Notes under the pieces: model-generated
Database searches by the model: none
Told to the model about the DNA's origin: nothing
Seen by the model: only the letters and a program-made list of their open reading frames with translations
In this document: positions 52,630 to 64,000 of the stretch, piece after piece
Position numbering within the stretch: the stretch's first letter is position 1
Layout: each line of letters begins with the position of its first letter
Made by a program: the position numbers and the translations under genes
Assembly: GCF_964031085.1 (NCBI RefSeq)
Contig: NZ_OZ035001.1
Location: 868,001 to 932,000 of the forward strand
From: Spiroplasma endosymbiont of Asaphidion curtum
GTDB taxonomy: Bacteria; Bacillota_I; Bacilli_A; Mycoplasmatales; Nriv7
Length of the DNA stretch: 64,000 nt
Reading direction: 5' to 3'

Positions 52630-53682
52630 TTAGATTTTCTGTACTAACTTATCATTTTCAATATTTTCACGACCAACTTTAGCAAAATTCTTATCATTTA
52701 ACTGCACTAAATCACCAGTAAAATGAATATCAAACTTACCAATAGTTGCTCCCACACCATAAAAATCTACTGGTGTATTATCATCAATAAATCAACTAAT
52801 CTTCGCTTTATCAAATCCAGAACTAACAATAATTTTCACATTATTAAAACCTTCATCATCCATTGCTTTTCTTAAAGCTTTAATTAAAATTGGATTTATA
52901 CCCATAATATTTTCAATATAATATTTCTCTTGATTTTCTTTAACAGTAAAATATTTATCAACTAAACTAATGCTAGTATCAACCCGAACAGCACTAAGAC
53001 GATTTTGAAAATGACGACATACTTTTAAACTAGTATTAATAACATCATTATCAAAATCAACTAAAGCTACTAACTTATCATTAGGAAATAATTCACTATA
53101 AGCTTCTAAAGATTTAATAATATCACCATTAAAACCATGAATTAAAGCGTGTGGCATTGTCCCAATCAATATTTCTTGATTATTTCATCATTCAGTTTGT
53201 GCTCTAGTAACTTGTGATTTAATACCAGCAATATATGCTGCATAACCATCACCTTGTTGATTAATATAGTCATCATTACGTTCAAACATAAAGATGATTG
53301 GTTTATCATTACTAACTTTTAAAATTTCATTACAATTAGTAGCAACACTACTTCTTCTTGCTAAAATGCCATCAATAATTCCTTCTAAGTAACCAAATAA
53401 ATGATAGGGGCCTGTTATTTTTAAAACTGGAATATTAGCTTTAATAATATCACCATCATTTAAAGCATAAACAGATATTTTTTCTAATGGCGTTACAAAT
53501 TCTTTCAATAATGCTATAACTTCATCAATACCACAAAGCATAACATTATCTTGTCTTTGAAAAAATTGCATGGTAACAATATTATTAGGAAAATACTTTT
53601 TAAGAATTTTTTGGGTTTTTAAAAAATAAATGGCACTATAATAACCTTCTTTAATACGAACATCAAACTTAAACTTTGTCAT
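52630..53682 (-). CDS. pncB: Nicotinate phosphoribosyltransferase
   Basis: 350 residues, the short Gram-positive-type form. Key stretches are FFQRQDNVMLCGIDEVI near the start, RRSSVATN (phosphate-binding region), IGTMPHALIHGF with the catalytic His, VRVDTSISLV, IIVSSGFDKAKI and the C-terminal VDFYGVGATIG. It makes nicotinate mononucleotide from nicotinate and PRPP, the first step of NAD salvage. The start ATG 53682 faces a 225-base AT-rich intergenic region shared with the divergent degV gene. Confidence 0.93.
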
Positions 53683-53907
53683 TTAAATAACCTCAAATCT
53701 TTTATATAATTATTGGTTTTAATATATTAATTTTACTACTTAATAAATATTGTAATATAGTTTTTAAGAAAATTTCTTTTTTGATTACAAATTTTGCTAT
53801 TCTTATCATCATATTGTCCTTTACTATTTCTTTTCTTGAATAATATTATATCAAAGTTTATAATTGATTAATAAACAAAATAGAGATTTTCGTGAGGTGC
53901 AAAATTA
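53683..53907. promoter_or_regulatory. Divergent intergenic region between pncB and degV
   Basis: No gene. GAGGTG at 53893-53898 is the ribosome binding site for degV. AATATTATA at about 53840 could be a -10 for the plus strand. Nothing else is identifiable. Confidence 0.35.
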
Positions 53908-54741
53908 ATGAAGCAATACATTATCTTAGTGGACTCAGCAACTGGTTATGATGAAGAACAAGCAAAAGAACATAATCTGGCATTTGTCCCTTTAATGATA
54001 AGTGTTAACAATAAAACTATTGCTGACAATAATAAAGAAATTACTATTGATAAGTTTTATAAAATTTTAGAAACTGAACCAATTAAAACTAGTCAAACAC
54101 CACCAGGAATTTTAAAAAAAAAATTAGATGAACTACTACAAAAATATGAACAAATTCTTTTCTTTCCCATTTCTTCGCACCTTTCGGGGCAATATCAAAG
54201 TGCAATATTACTAGCTCAAGATAATGCTTATAAAAACAAAGTCTATATAATTGATAGCGAAGCAGTTGGCGATATTAATAAAGAAATGATTAACCGAGCA
54301 AAACTATTTTTACAAGAACGACCTATTAATGAATTACAAGGTTTTATTGATGAACAAAAAACAAAATATTGTGCCTTCATACTTCCCTATCAATTAGATA
54401 CATTGGTTCGTGGGGGCAGAATTAGCAGTTCTGCTGCCGCCTTAGCAAATTTATTAAAAATTAAACCAATACTAGAATTTAATGGTTTTATTGATAAATT
54501 TGATAAAACAAGAACATTTAAAAAAGCAATTAAAGAAGTTTTAAAAGAAATCAAAAAGCGCTATGACAGTAGTGGCGAATTAACAATCATGCATTCATTA
54601 TGTGATATTGAATTAAAAGAAGAAGTAATTAAAATCATTACTAAAGAAAAATTTACAATTAAGCATATGAGTTTAATATCTAATGTTATTGCTGCCCACA
54701 CCGGATATAATACATTTGTACTTGTATATTGAATAAAGTAA
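53908..54741 (+). CDS. DegV-family fatty-acid-binding protein
   Basis: 277 residues. The N-terminal IILVDSATGYDEEQAKEHN, then KTSQTPPG (Thr-Ser that contacts the fatty acid carboxylate), SSHLSGQYQSA, DTLVRGGRIS and C-terminal HTGYNTFVLVYWIK are standard DegV features. Members (FakB) bind a fatty acid for phosphorylation by FakA and supply host lipid to phospholipid synthesis, useful in an organism that imports fatty acids. A TGA near the end is Trp, giving the ending YWIK. The next gene starts 11 bases later. Confidence 0.9.
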
Positions 54742-54752
54742 AGGAGAAAGAA

Positions 54753-55613
54753 ATGTCTAACGCAAATAAGAAAATTGCTATTATTGTTGACTCATCTAGC
54801 AATCTTGACCTTACAACCCTAAAAGAAAAAAATATTAATATCATTCCCTTATTAATAAGTTTTGAAGATGGAACTGAAATTGAGGATACCATTAGTGACA
54901 TTAAAAAATCTAATTTTTATGCTCGTGTTAAAAGTGGTGAATATACTAAAACTAGTCAATCATCACCAGGGAAACTAATAAACTTATGACGAAAATTATT
55001 AACTGAAGGAAATGATGAAATTATCTTTATTCCGATTGCTAAAGGATTATCTGGTCAATACCAAAATGCCTATATATTATCACAAGAAATTGAATTTAAA
55101 AACCGTGTTCATATTATTGATACTAATGGAGCGGCTACATTTAATAGTACATTAGCAATCAAAGCTAGTGAAATTATAGCTAATGGTGGTAACATTAGTG
55201 ATATTAATAAAATGGTAACCCAACTCAAAAAAAATAGTTTAATTTACATTATCCCTCAAGACATCTCACGACTTTCTAAAGGTGGTCGTGCCAAATCTGT
55301 TGTTGCTTCCCTAATAAGTTTAATCCGTGTTAAAGTCATTATTAAATTTGGAGAAATATCAGAAAAAAGTGGAATTGCCAGAACTTTAAATAACGCTATT
55401 GAAAGCGTAATCACGAAAATTAAAGAATTTATTAAAAATGAAAATTACATCTTAGAAATTCTCACATCACAATGTGATAAAAAAGTCACCACAATTATTA
55501 ACAAAATTATAACCACCCACCCCGAACTTAAAATCAAAAAAGCATTCCTCCCTAACTGCTTTGTCAGTCACGCCGGTGTTAATTCCGTAGGAATTATTGT
55601 TGTTAAACAATAA
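54753..55613 (+). CDS. DegV-family fatty-acid-binding protein, second copy
   Basis: 286 residues, start ATG after AAAGGAGAAAG. IIVDSSSNLDLTTLKEKNI, KTSQSSPG, GLSGQYQNAY, RLSKGGRAKSV and VSHAGVNSVGIIVV match DegV. It differs clearly from the first copy in sequence, so the pair probably bind different fatty acids, as multiple FakB proteins do in other Firmicutes. Both genes share one transcript ending at the terminator 16 bases on. Confidence 0.9.
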
Positions 55614-55628
55614 ATAAAATTAACAAAG

Positions 55629-55653
55629 AAAAAGGTAGCAACGCTACCTTTTT
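55629..55653 (+). terminator. Terminator of the degV pair
   Basis: AAAAAGGTAGCAACGCTACCTTTTT: 11-bp stem with three-base loop and T-run. 55654-55750 holds no gene. Confidence 0.9.
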
Positions 55654-55759
55654 CTATTTACAGCACTAACAATAATCCCAAGTCACCTTTTTTAATGCTT
55701 TTAAAATAAAAACTATTTTCTATTTTTAAAAATTAGTTGCCAACATTACTTCTGATGAT

Positions 55760-56003
55760 GGGCGTATAACAAAGAGGAAGGGAAATAAGAAAAAGACGAT
55801 AATTATCGTCTTTTTTGTTCTTTTGTAAAAAAATATGCACTTCGTATAAATATTGGAGATTGGTTTATATTATGTGTGTAAGGTAACCATTTTAGACCAG
55901 TAAGAATACTCCTTCCTCTTAACAATAATTTTTAAAAGGAGGTAGGTATTTTAATTAATAAAATTAAACCAACTTTATTTCCCTTCCTCTTTGTTATACG
56001 CCC
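55760..56003. mobile_element. MITE-C copy 1, intact 244-bp element
   Basis: Perfect inverted ends of about 29 bases (GGGCGTATAACAAAGAGGAA and onward). Inside are a hairpin AAAAAGACGATAATTATCGT with a T-run and a second stem around CTCCTTCC/GGAGGTAGG. No ORF. TCTGATGAT is duplicated on both sides (55751-55759 and 56004-56012). It replaces the last codon and stop of the PTS gene. Confidence 0.9.
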
Positions 56004-57717
56004 TCTGATGATTGAAGCATTTTTTTAACTCATCAACAACAAATTGAGCATCATTGCCAATACCCAGTTGTAAATCCTTGTCTGAAACCATTTTGGGATT
56101 AAGCTTATTAACAATTTTTCTTACTTTAAATCTAACTTTATTTAATTGTTCAATCTTTCCAGCATCAACATTTTTAACAACCATTCTTACCCTTGTAATA
56201 CAATTATCAGCACTAATAATATTATCTTTACCTAAAATATCGAAAATTTCTCTAGCTAATAACTGATAAGAAGACAGTGGTAAACTATTATCCAAATTAT
56301 CTATTTCACTAACAGTTTGCTCACGACCTAATGTTTGATAATTAAACTTCTTAATCAAATAATTAAAAGAAAAATAATAAGCACCGCCACCTAAAATACC
56401 AATTGGCAATATTCAACCCGGATTTGCCCATATCTGCGAAATACCAGGTTCCCAAGTTATCTTAGCAATTTTCATTGATTGATAAAAACTTAAAACATAA
56501 TCAATTAAACCAGCAGAAAAACCAAAACCAATCCGAATTCCTAAACCAACAGTAATTGCACTAATAATCCCTGATAAAACAATATGAACAAGAAACAATA
56601 CTGGTGCTGCATAAATAAAACTAAATTCTAATGGTTCAGTAACCCCAGTTAAAAATGAAACTGATGCAACTCCGAGTAATAATGCCATCACTTTTTTTCT
56701 TTGGTCAGGATGAGCACATTTAATGATCGCAAGAGCAGCGGCTGGTAATCCAAACATCATAATTGGAAAAAACCCGCTTTGAAATAATCCAGCACCAATA
56801 ACTAAATCATTACTAAGAAATGCAGGAATATCGCCATTAATAATTGTTCCGTTCTGTGAAGTAGTAAAAGGGTGTTGTCAAAAAAAATAAATATTAAAAA
56901 TACGCATTAAACCACTAGCATTTAATGCTCTATTAAGCATTGTATAAATGCTAGCAACCCCTCATTGAATATGACGCGTTGAACTGTCAACTTTTTCAGG
57001 AATAATAACTTGTCCAAAACTTAAAAATCCTAACTGAAGCCAAGGTCAAATTATTGCTACTAAAATAGCACTCGGTAAAGAAACTAAAATAACAACCAAT
57101 GGCACAAATCTTCTTCCAGAAAAAAACGATAAAGCAGTTGGCAACTTAATGTTTTGAAAACGATTATAACAAGTAGCTGCTAATATACCAGCAATAATAC
57201 CACTCAGAACTCCCATATCAATAGAATAAAAAACTTCATTGCCTTTAAGTTGATATAAAAGTTTTGATTTATTTTCTAAGTTAATATCTAATAAAATTGT
57301 TGAATAAAAAACTTTTGGTAATATTGTCATTAGACCAATTAATATTGTATAAGCAAAAAAACCAATAAGAGCCGCTTCACCACGATTATCTTTAGCAAAA
57401 CTAAAAGCCACTCCAATAGCAAAAAGAACAGAAAGATTATCAAAAACACTTCCATTAATAACCTGCAATATTGAACCAATATATCAAATAACACTGTTCT
57501 CAGTAATTCCAAAATCTTTAGTCATCATTAATCCGCCTACACGACTCAATATTGCCGCGATAGGTAAAATAGCAATCGGAAACATTAACGATTTAGCAAG
57601 TTTTTGTAATCCTGAACTTGTTTTATTACGAAAATGCTTTAAAGTATTTTTTAGTTGAAAATTATTAGATATCAGCTTAAGTTTTTTAAAACTACTAAAA
57701 ATATGTTTAAATTCCAT
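55975..57717 (-). CDS. PTS sugar permease EIICB (glucose/N-acetylglucosamine type)
   Basis: 580 residues. The E IIC part (about residues 35-430) has membrane helices such as SLMFPIAILPIAAIL, VFDNLSVLFAIGVAFSFA and FGLPAAALAIIKCAHP, with the substrate loop GVTEPLEFSFIYAAPVLF. The EIIB part carries the phosphocysteine in ISADNCITRVRM. It imports and phosphorylates a sugar using phosphate from EIIA, which is not encoded here. MITE-C changed the end from KKCFNHQK to KKCFNHQRAYNKEEGK. An RpiR regulator lies upstream on the same strand. Confidence 0.9.
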
Positions 57718-57746
57718 TTAAATTCATCCCTACCTTTATTTTAAAT

Positions 57747-58544
57747 TTATAACTTAAATTTAATTATTTCTGCATATAAAAAGTCTAATAATTGCAATAA
57801 TAATTGCAATCTAATTGAAAAAATACTTCATAATTGTTCTTCATCAGATGTAATTAAAAAGTAAGATTTAAAATTTCTAGCTAACTTTGTTTCTTTGTTA
57901 AAAATACCGATTGAATAAGCTTTATGTTTTGCTTCTTCAATTATTTCACCAATTAATCTATTTGTACCACTTAATGATACGCAAATAATAACATCATCCT
58001 CAGTAATTAAAGGCAAATATGAATAAATAACATTAATATCATTCTCACAAATAACATTTTTATCTACTCATCTTAATCTTTGTACGAAAGAAATAATAGG
58101 ATAATAGGAAATTCCAAAACCAAAAATAAAAATCTTTTTTGCATCTATAATTTTTTTAACAATTAAATCAATATCTTTATTAATAAAATCTAAATATAAT
58201 CTCTTATTATCTTCATCTCTTATTTTTGTATATTCATCAAAAAAATAAGATGCATTATCTTTTAATTTCAAATTAAAATTAATTTGTCGCCCTGAAGATT
58301 TAATTCTTTGATTAATAATTTTTAATTGATACTTCAATTCAGTTCAACCACTTAGATTTAATTTTTGACAAAAGCGAATTATTGAACTAGAAGAAGTAAA
58401 ACAAGCATCGGCAACACTTGTTGATGTTCAATTATCAATTTGTTCTAAGTTATTTAAAATAAATGTAGCAATGCTAGCATTAATAACATTATCTTCATTA
58501 AATTTTATATGCTTTAATTTTTTAATAAAATCAAAATCTTCCAA
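57747..58544 (-). CDS. RpiR/MurR-family transcriptional regulator
   Basis: 265 residues from TTG 58544, six bases after AAGGAGG. The N-terminal helix-turn-helix covers SVADACFTSSSSIIRFCQKL, typical of RpiR proteins. A SIS sugar-phosphate-binding domain follows: KKIFIFGFGISYYP and VIICVSLSGTNRLIGEIIEE. RpiR proteins control sugar use in response to sugar phosphates. It is 30 bases upstream of the PTS gene on the same strand, so it likely controls it. MITE-B lies in its 5' leader. Confidence 0.9.
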
Positions 58545-58564
58545 AATGGCCTCCTTATTTCATT

Positions 58565-58708
58565 AGACTTGGTACATAACCCTCAATTTTATCTACTATT
58601 TTGATAATATTATTTTCTAGATGAAGCACAAATATTAGATAAATATAAAGATGAAAGTGAATTTTATAGTTTGGCAGGTGCAAAATGTTATAGTTATGTA
58701 TCAAGTCT
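58565..58708. mobile_element. MITE-B copy 5
   Basis: 144 bp, ATT on both sides. It separates TATAAT from the ribosome binding site of the RpiR gene. One mismatch is seen in the right end (GTATCAAG). Confidence 0.9.
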
Positions 58709-58790
58709 ATTATATTATCTTTCCGATATTCTTTAGATTATATCGCAAAAACACTTCTTTAGGTAAATTTTGGTAAACTTTCCAAAAAAT
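58709..58790 (-). promoter_or_regulatory. RpiR-PTS promoter region
   Basis: Two possible -10 boxes on the minus strand: TATAAT touching MITE-B (about 58712) and TATAAT at about 58739 in GCGATATAATC. GTTTACCAAAATTTACC upstream could be an operator half-site pair, but this is a guess. Confidence 0.4.
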
Positions 58791-58822
58791 GTAATATATT
58801 TCATTAAAAAATATAAAAATAT

Positions 58823-58865
58823 AAAAATAACCATTATTGTTATCATTACAAATGGTTATTTTTAT
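58823..58865. terminator. Terminator downstream of tRNA-Trp
   Basis: AAAAATAACCATT and AATGGTTATTTTT form a 13-bp stem, with A/T runs on both sides. Confidence 0.8.
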
Positions 58866-58895
58866 ATTGATATCATTCTTAATAACTAATTTTAT

Positions 58896-58971
58896 TGGCA
58901 GGGGTAGCAGGACTTGAACCCACAACACTCGGTTTTGAAGACCGATGTTCTACCAATTGAACTATACCCCT
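58896..58971 (-). tRNA. tRNA-Trp (TCA), reads UGA
   Basis: 76 bases including CCA. Acceptor AGGGGTA/TACCCCT, anticodon loop CTTCAAA gives TCA, T loop GGTTCAAGTCC. This tRNA decodes UGA (and UGG by wobble) as Trp and explains the in-frame TGAs across the window. Confidence 0.97.
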
Positions 58972-59034
58972 ACAATAATTATATTTTATCAAAGTTATTA
59001 AAAATGACAAAGTAAATTATAAAGAAATTAAAGA

Positions 59035-59511
59035 TTATTTATTACCTTCTTGATCTTTTTCTTGACAAGATATACAAATTCCATGTGCTTCTAATTTATA
59101 ATGTACGAGTTTAAAATCAGCATTTTGTAATTTTTCTTCTAATTTTTTTAAATTTTCTTGAAAATCTTCATCACTTAAATGCATATCTTCGCTAAGATGA
59201 ATAACTTTATGACAAGTTTCACAAACTAAATGAACTAAGATGGGATTTGATAATTCAAAAACAATATCTCGGCCATTAAAAACATTAAGATAAATTAATT
59301 CTTCTTGCAAAAATAAATCTAAAGTATTATAAACTGACATGACATTAATATTCTTATGTTCATCATTTTCTTTTTTCAGTTCTCTAATAATACCATTAAT
59401 ATTTAGATGTTGTTTCTTTAATAATAATTTTAATATTGCTAATCTAATATTAGTTAAACGATGTCCATTATTTTTTAATACTTGCGTTAATTTCTCATAA
59501 TCTCATTTCAC
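59035..59511 (-). CDS. Fur-family metal or peroxide regulator
   Basis: 158 residues from GTG 59511, behind AAAAGGA. The N-terminal winged helix includes LTNIRLAILKLLLKKQHLN and MSVYNTLDLFLQEELI, a Fur-type recognition helix. The dimer domain holds the structural zinc pairs CETCHKV and CISCQEK, with H residues (HLVC, HLSEDMHLSDED) for the sensing metal. It may regulate iron or peroxide response; the sensory residues do not allow me to choose between Fur and PerR. Confidence 0.88.
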
Positions 59512-59526
59512 AATTTTAACATCCTT

Positions 59527-59763
59527 TTAACTATTACTATTTACTACTTCTTCAATAACAGTTATTAAATCCTGAACAGTATAAATATCACTTAACTTAT
59601 TATCAGGAATTCGAAATTTATATTCTTCTTCTGCTAAAATAATTAAATCCATCAATTCTAAAGAATCCAAACCTAAATTACGGAAATTAGTTTCTAATGA
59701 TATTTTTACTTTGATACCTTTTTTTTCTTTCAATAATTTAGCAATTTCAACTAATCAATTCAT
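59527..59763 (-). CDS. acpP: Acyl carrier protein
   Basis: 78 residues, normal for ACP. The phosphopantetheine site is the Ser in NLGLDSLELMDLIILAEEEY. Acidic helix 2 follows. Start ATG behind GGGGAGGAAG. Mollicutes often keep ACP without full fatty acid synthesis, so it may serve phospholipid acyl transfer. It lies between fur and proS on the minus strand. Confidence 0.93.
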
Positions 59764-59780
59764 TAAACTCTTCCTCCCCT

Positions 59781-61200
<1,420 letters not shown>

Positions 61201-61208
<8 letters not shown>

Positions 61209-61896
61209 TAACTTTTAACTCCTTTCCTTTAATTTCTTCAATAATACCTTTATCACCATAAAATATTTTAATATCAATTTGTTGATGAGAAACATATTGT
61301 TGTAATCTTTTGTATATTTCCATATCTTTAATTAAAATTGCCCTAATAGCATTAACACTAATTAATTCATTAATTATAACTCTTTGCAAATTATTATTAA
61401 ACTCTCAATCTTTTTTAGTATTTTCATATAATTTCACTAAATCAATATAAAAAATTGCTACTGTAGTTAAATCAATCTCATTTTCTAAACATCAACTTCA
61501 AAATTGATGACGACTACTAGTAGATAATTCTAATTCAATATGGCCATCTTTTTCTAAATATGTTCAAACAATATACTTTTCATTTTCTTTAAGTTTCTTA
61601 AATTTTACTGGTTTAATTCCTTGCTCTAAAATATAAAAAATATTAGCAATGGAACTATAAAAATAAAAATGATCAACCTTTTGTAAAAATAATTGCTTAA
61701 TAATTCTTTTAGTAGCATTTCGTGTTCATCCAAAATGAATATCAACTTTATTAATTGTTTGAACACTTTTTGAAAATAAATGCTTAAAAAAACCTCCTCT
61801 TTCTTTAACTTCTGGTTTTTTTTCTAAACTTACCGGAGAATCTTGTTTTTCTAACTGCTTAGCAATTTTTTTATTAATTTTTTTTGTTTTACACAT
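61201..61896 (-). CDS. Hypothetical protein, possibly ADP-ribosyltransferase-like fold
   Basis: 231 residues, start ATG behind GGAAAGGAAAA. The N terminus is basic (CKTKKINKKIAKQLEK). The core reads DHFYFYSSIANIFYILEQGI, then FKKLKENEKYIVWTYLEKDG, LTTVAIFYIDLV, and INELISVNAIRAILIKD near the end. That order (a Y/H-rich start, a helix with ILxxGI, then strands and a late Glu) is like DarT/DUF4433 ADP-ribosyltransferases, but key residues are not clearly conserved. Treat this as a weak hypothesis. It lies between cls and proS and overlaps proS. Confidence 0.5.
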
Positions 61897-61911
61897 TACT
61901 ATTTTCCTTTC

Positions 61912-63432
61912 CTAAAATAAGGGATCAAAAATTTTAACAATTGGTAAAATCATTACTCGATAAAATCAATTTTTTTTCTTTAACGGCGATGTCGTTAAAA
62001 GAATACTTCTTTCAATATCTCATAAATAATTCTTTTCTAATTGCTTATTAGCATCACCATAAAGAATAACAATAGTTTGATGATCGTGATAAAGACTACG
62101 AAAATCTAAATTAGTTGATCCAATAATGACCAAATTATCATCAATTAATGCTGTTTTTGAATGATTAAAAATCTTACTCATTTCATAAATTTTTATCCCT
62201 GAATTAAATAATTCATCATAATATGAACGACTAATATCAAGAATAAAAAATTTATCAGTTTTTCCTGGCATTAATAATCGGACATCAACACCTGACTTAG
62301 CAGCATTTTTTAATGCCGTCACAATATCATCAGTCGGAATAAAATAAGGTGTTGACAACCAAACACGACTTTTAGCACTAGAAATAACTTTAACATAAAT
62401 ATCCTTTTGAATCGTTTCATAAGTATTGGGACCATCATCAATAACCTGAACAATATTACTAGTTTTACCATCATATGGTTCATTTTTTAACAATTTCTTA
62501 TCAAACACTAACGATTCTCCAGTTGTAAAATATCAATCCTGTAAAAATATTAACTCTAAACTACGAACAGCACTACCTTGTAAACGAACTTGACTATCGC
62601 GTCAAAATCCATATTTAGAACTTAAATGACAATAAGCATCACCAACATTAATGCCTCCCGTATAACCAATCTTACCATCAATAATAACATCTTTACGGTG
62701 ATTACGATAGTTATTACGACCACTAATAAAAGGTAAATTTATCGGTGAAAATCTTTTTAAATGAACGCCAGCTCGCTTCATTTTCTGAATTGTATCATGA
62801 TAAACTGTAAAAAAACTTCCAGCATGATCATAAATTAAGCGAATATTAACACCTTGATAAGCTTTTTTAATTAATAACTGTGTCAAATATTTTAAAACTT
62901 CACCATCATCTAAAATGAAATAATTAATATGAATGTAATTTTCAGCACTTTCTAAGTCTTTAAATAACAACGAAAACTTTTCAATTCCATTAGTTATTAA
63001 ATCAACTTTCGTATGATCATACAATGGTCTTTGCGATATATTAGTAGTCAAATGTAAAATACTTCGTTCTTCTTTAATTTCATTTTTTAAAAAGTTATTC
63101 GTATAATTAAAATCTTCTTTAGCATAAAAATCTTGATATTTTTTTAAATAAAACTTTTGTGCTTTAGTATAACGATAAGTTCGCCCAAAAATAATAAAAA
63201 TTATAATACCAACAATTGGTAACGCATACACAGCAATAATTCAAGAAATTTTTGTTCGTGCTGGTCGGTTAGAAACAAAAATAATTAATGCTGTTAAAGT
63301 TCCAAATGAAATCGTTACGACACCAATAATTCATAATCAATCAATATATTTAGCAATAATAAAAATACAAGTCACCAATAAAAGTACTAGAAGCACAAAA
63401 GTAATTGCTAAACGCATTTTTTTATTTAACAT
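61912..63432 (-). CDS. cls: Cardiolipin synthase
   Basis: 506 residues. Two membrane helices at the N terminus (LAITFVLLVLLLVTCIFII and WLWIIGVVTISFGTLTALII, plus a third around IIAVYALPIVGIIIFII). Two phospholipase D motifs: HRKDVIIDGKIGYTGGIN and HSKTALIDDNLVIIGSTNLD. It joins two phosphatidylglycerols into cardiolipin in the membrane. Start ATG behind AAGGTGG. First gene of the minus-strand group cls, 231-residue protein, proS. Confidence 0.93.
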
Positions 63433-63503
63433 TAATTTGAGTCCACCTTATAAATAAAATATTGTTTTTTAAATATATTAATTTTATCTTAATATCACAA
63501 AAA

Positions 63504-63530
63504 AACAACTTTACTTACTGTAAAGTTGTT
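63504..63530. terminator. Terminator between tRNA-Ser and cls
   Basis: AACAACTTTACTTACTGTAAAGTTGTT stem; on the minus strand it is followed by T-rich sequence, fitting termination of tRNA-Ser. Confidence 0.7.
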
Positions 63531-63559
63531 AACAACAATCTCAAATTATTTAAAATTAA

Positions 63560-63650
63560 TGGCGGAGCAGACGAGATTCGAACTCGTGCGCCAATTGCTT
63601 GACCTAACTCCTTAGCAGGGAGCCCTCTTAACCACTTGAGTACTGCTCCG
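63560..63650 (-). tRNA. tRNA-Ser (GCT)
   Basis: 91 bases with CCA encoded. Acceptor CGGAGCA/TGCTCCG, anticodon loop CTGCTAA (GCT), long variable arm, T loop GTTCGAATC. Reads AGC/AGT. Confidence 0.95.
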
Positions 63651-63717
63651 TAGTGATTAACACACACAAATAATTATATCTAAAATTTAAAAAAATAACA
63701 TCCAAAAATTTTTATTT

Positions 63718-64000
63718 TTATTCATAATGCTTTTTAAGTTGTAACTCCTTTAAATATAATGGTTCTAAATCATCAACATTAGTTACTTTTTTACATAAAT
63801 GTTTAATTTGTAAAAAATTTTCTACTAAATCAACGCGATGATAATCTTCAATTAACTTAAATTTTTTTCATTCTTTTTTCAATAAAAATAAATTATTTCT
63901 TGTAACTACTTGTTCTAAAACAATCGGATGGAAATTATCATAAACCGCAACAAAAAATTGATCAGTTTTAGCATTAATAACACTAATCGCCTGCTTATTA
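63718..64000 (-). CDS. tsaB: TsaB, tRNA threonylcarbamoyladenosine synthesis, C-terminal part
   Basis: Partial; it runs beyond the right edge. The visible 93 residues read AISVINAKTDQFFVAVYDNF, the conserved family VxDAxxxxxxxxxY segment, and end in LEPLYLKELQLKKHYE, matching the PxYLR end of TsaB. TsaB supports TsaD in modifying adenosine-37 of ANN-decoding tRNAs. The ATPase-like N terminus is out of view, so the call rests on these two motifs. Confidence 0.7.

Noticed and set aside
54686-54901. Minus-strand ORF across the junction of the two degV genes
   Set aside because: It overlaps two well-supported genes and their ribosome binding site.
56054-56266. A 70-residue plus-strand ORF inside the PTS gene
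   Set aside because: Antisense to the conserved EIIB domain with the phosphocysteine; no start signal.

Overview
The window reads as a chromosome segment of a Spiroplasma (class Mollicutes). It is very AT-rich, nearly every real gene contains in-frame TGA codons that must encode Trp, and a tRNA-Trp with anticodon UCA (58896-58971) is present to read them. Spiralin-like lipoproteins and an SpV1-type plectrovirus point the same way. All coordinates below join reading frames across TGA. I cannot assign a species.

Layout. 1-5100: a thioredoxin-like lipoprotein, trmL, rdgB and a cobO/btuR-like gene split by nested insertion sequences (IS). 5130-8400: plectrovirus fragments and a spiralin-like lipoprotein with PKPIEQ repeats. 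8400-14346: an almost complete run of plectrovirus genes (small proteins, major coat, Zot-like ATPase, membrane proteins, large adsorption-type protein). 14350-21335: IS elements, a broken membrane protein and a second tandem-repeat lipoprotein. 21336-33300: a Cys-rich mini-protein, a MarR regulator, a broken aldo/keto reductase, tRNA-Thr and tRNA-Ser, a HemW-like protein that has lost its radical-SAM motifs, two membrane proteins and a broken MBL-fold lipoprotein. 33413-39436: a PLD-helicase protein, an 8-codon ORF beside the C-terminal part of a ThiF/MccB-like enzyme, and more IS material. 39480-46200: an amino-acid permease and a multiply broken lipoprotein. 46288-64000 is mostly housekeeping: nadE, obg, tyrS, pncB, two degV genes, a PTS EIICB with an RpiR regulator, fur, acpP, proS, cls, tRNAs and the end of tsaB.

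Mobile DNA dominates. IS5-A (1084 bp) and IS5-B (about 905 bp) are IS5-family elements with -1 frameshifting on A-runs and mostly 3-bp AAT/ATT target duplications. An IS30-family element is 1082 bp long and makes 3-4 bp duplications. There is a 144-bp internally deleted IS5-B derivative (MITE-B, five copies), a 244-bp element with about 29-bp inverted termini (MITE-C, two copies) and a 63-bp palindromic micro-insertion. They nest inside one another with clean target duplications, so the original genes can be rebuilt.

The best candidate for an undescribed system is at 36546-37149: a ThiF/MccB-like C-terminal fragment, then an ORF with a strong ribosome binding site encoding MFEVITQN (C-terminal Asn, as in microcin C precursors), then a 16-bp perfect stem. 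The locus is damaged and its function is inferred only.
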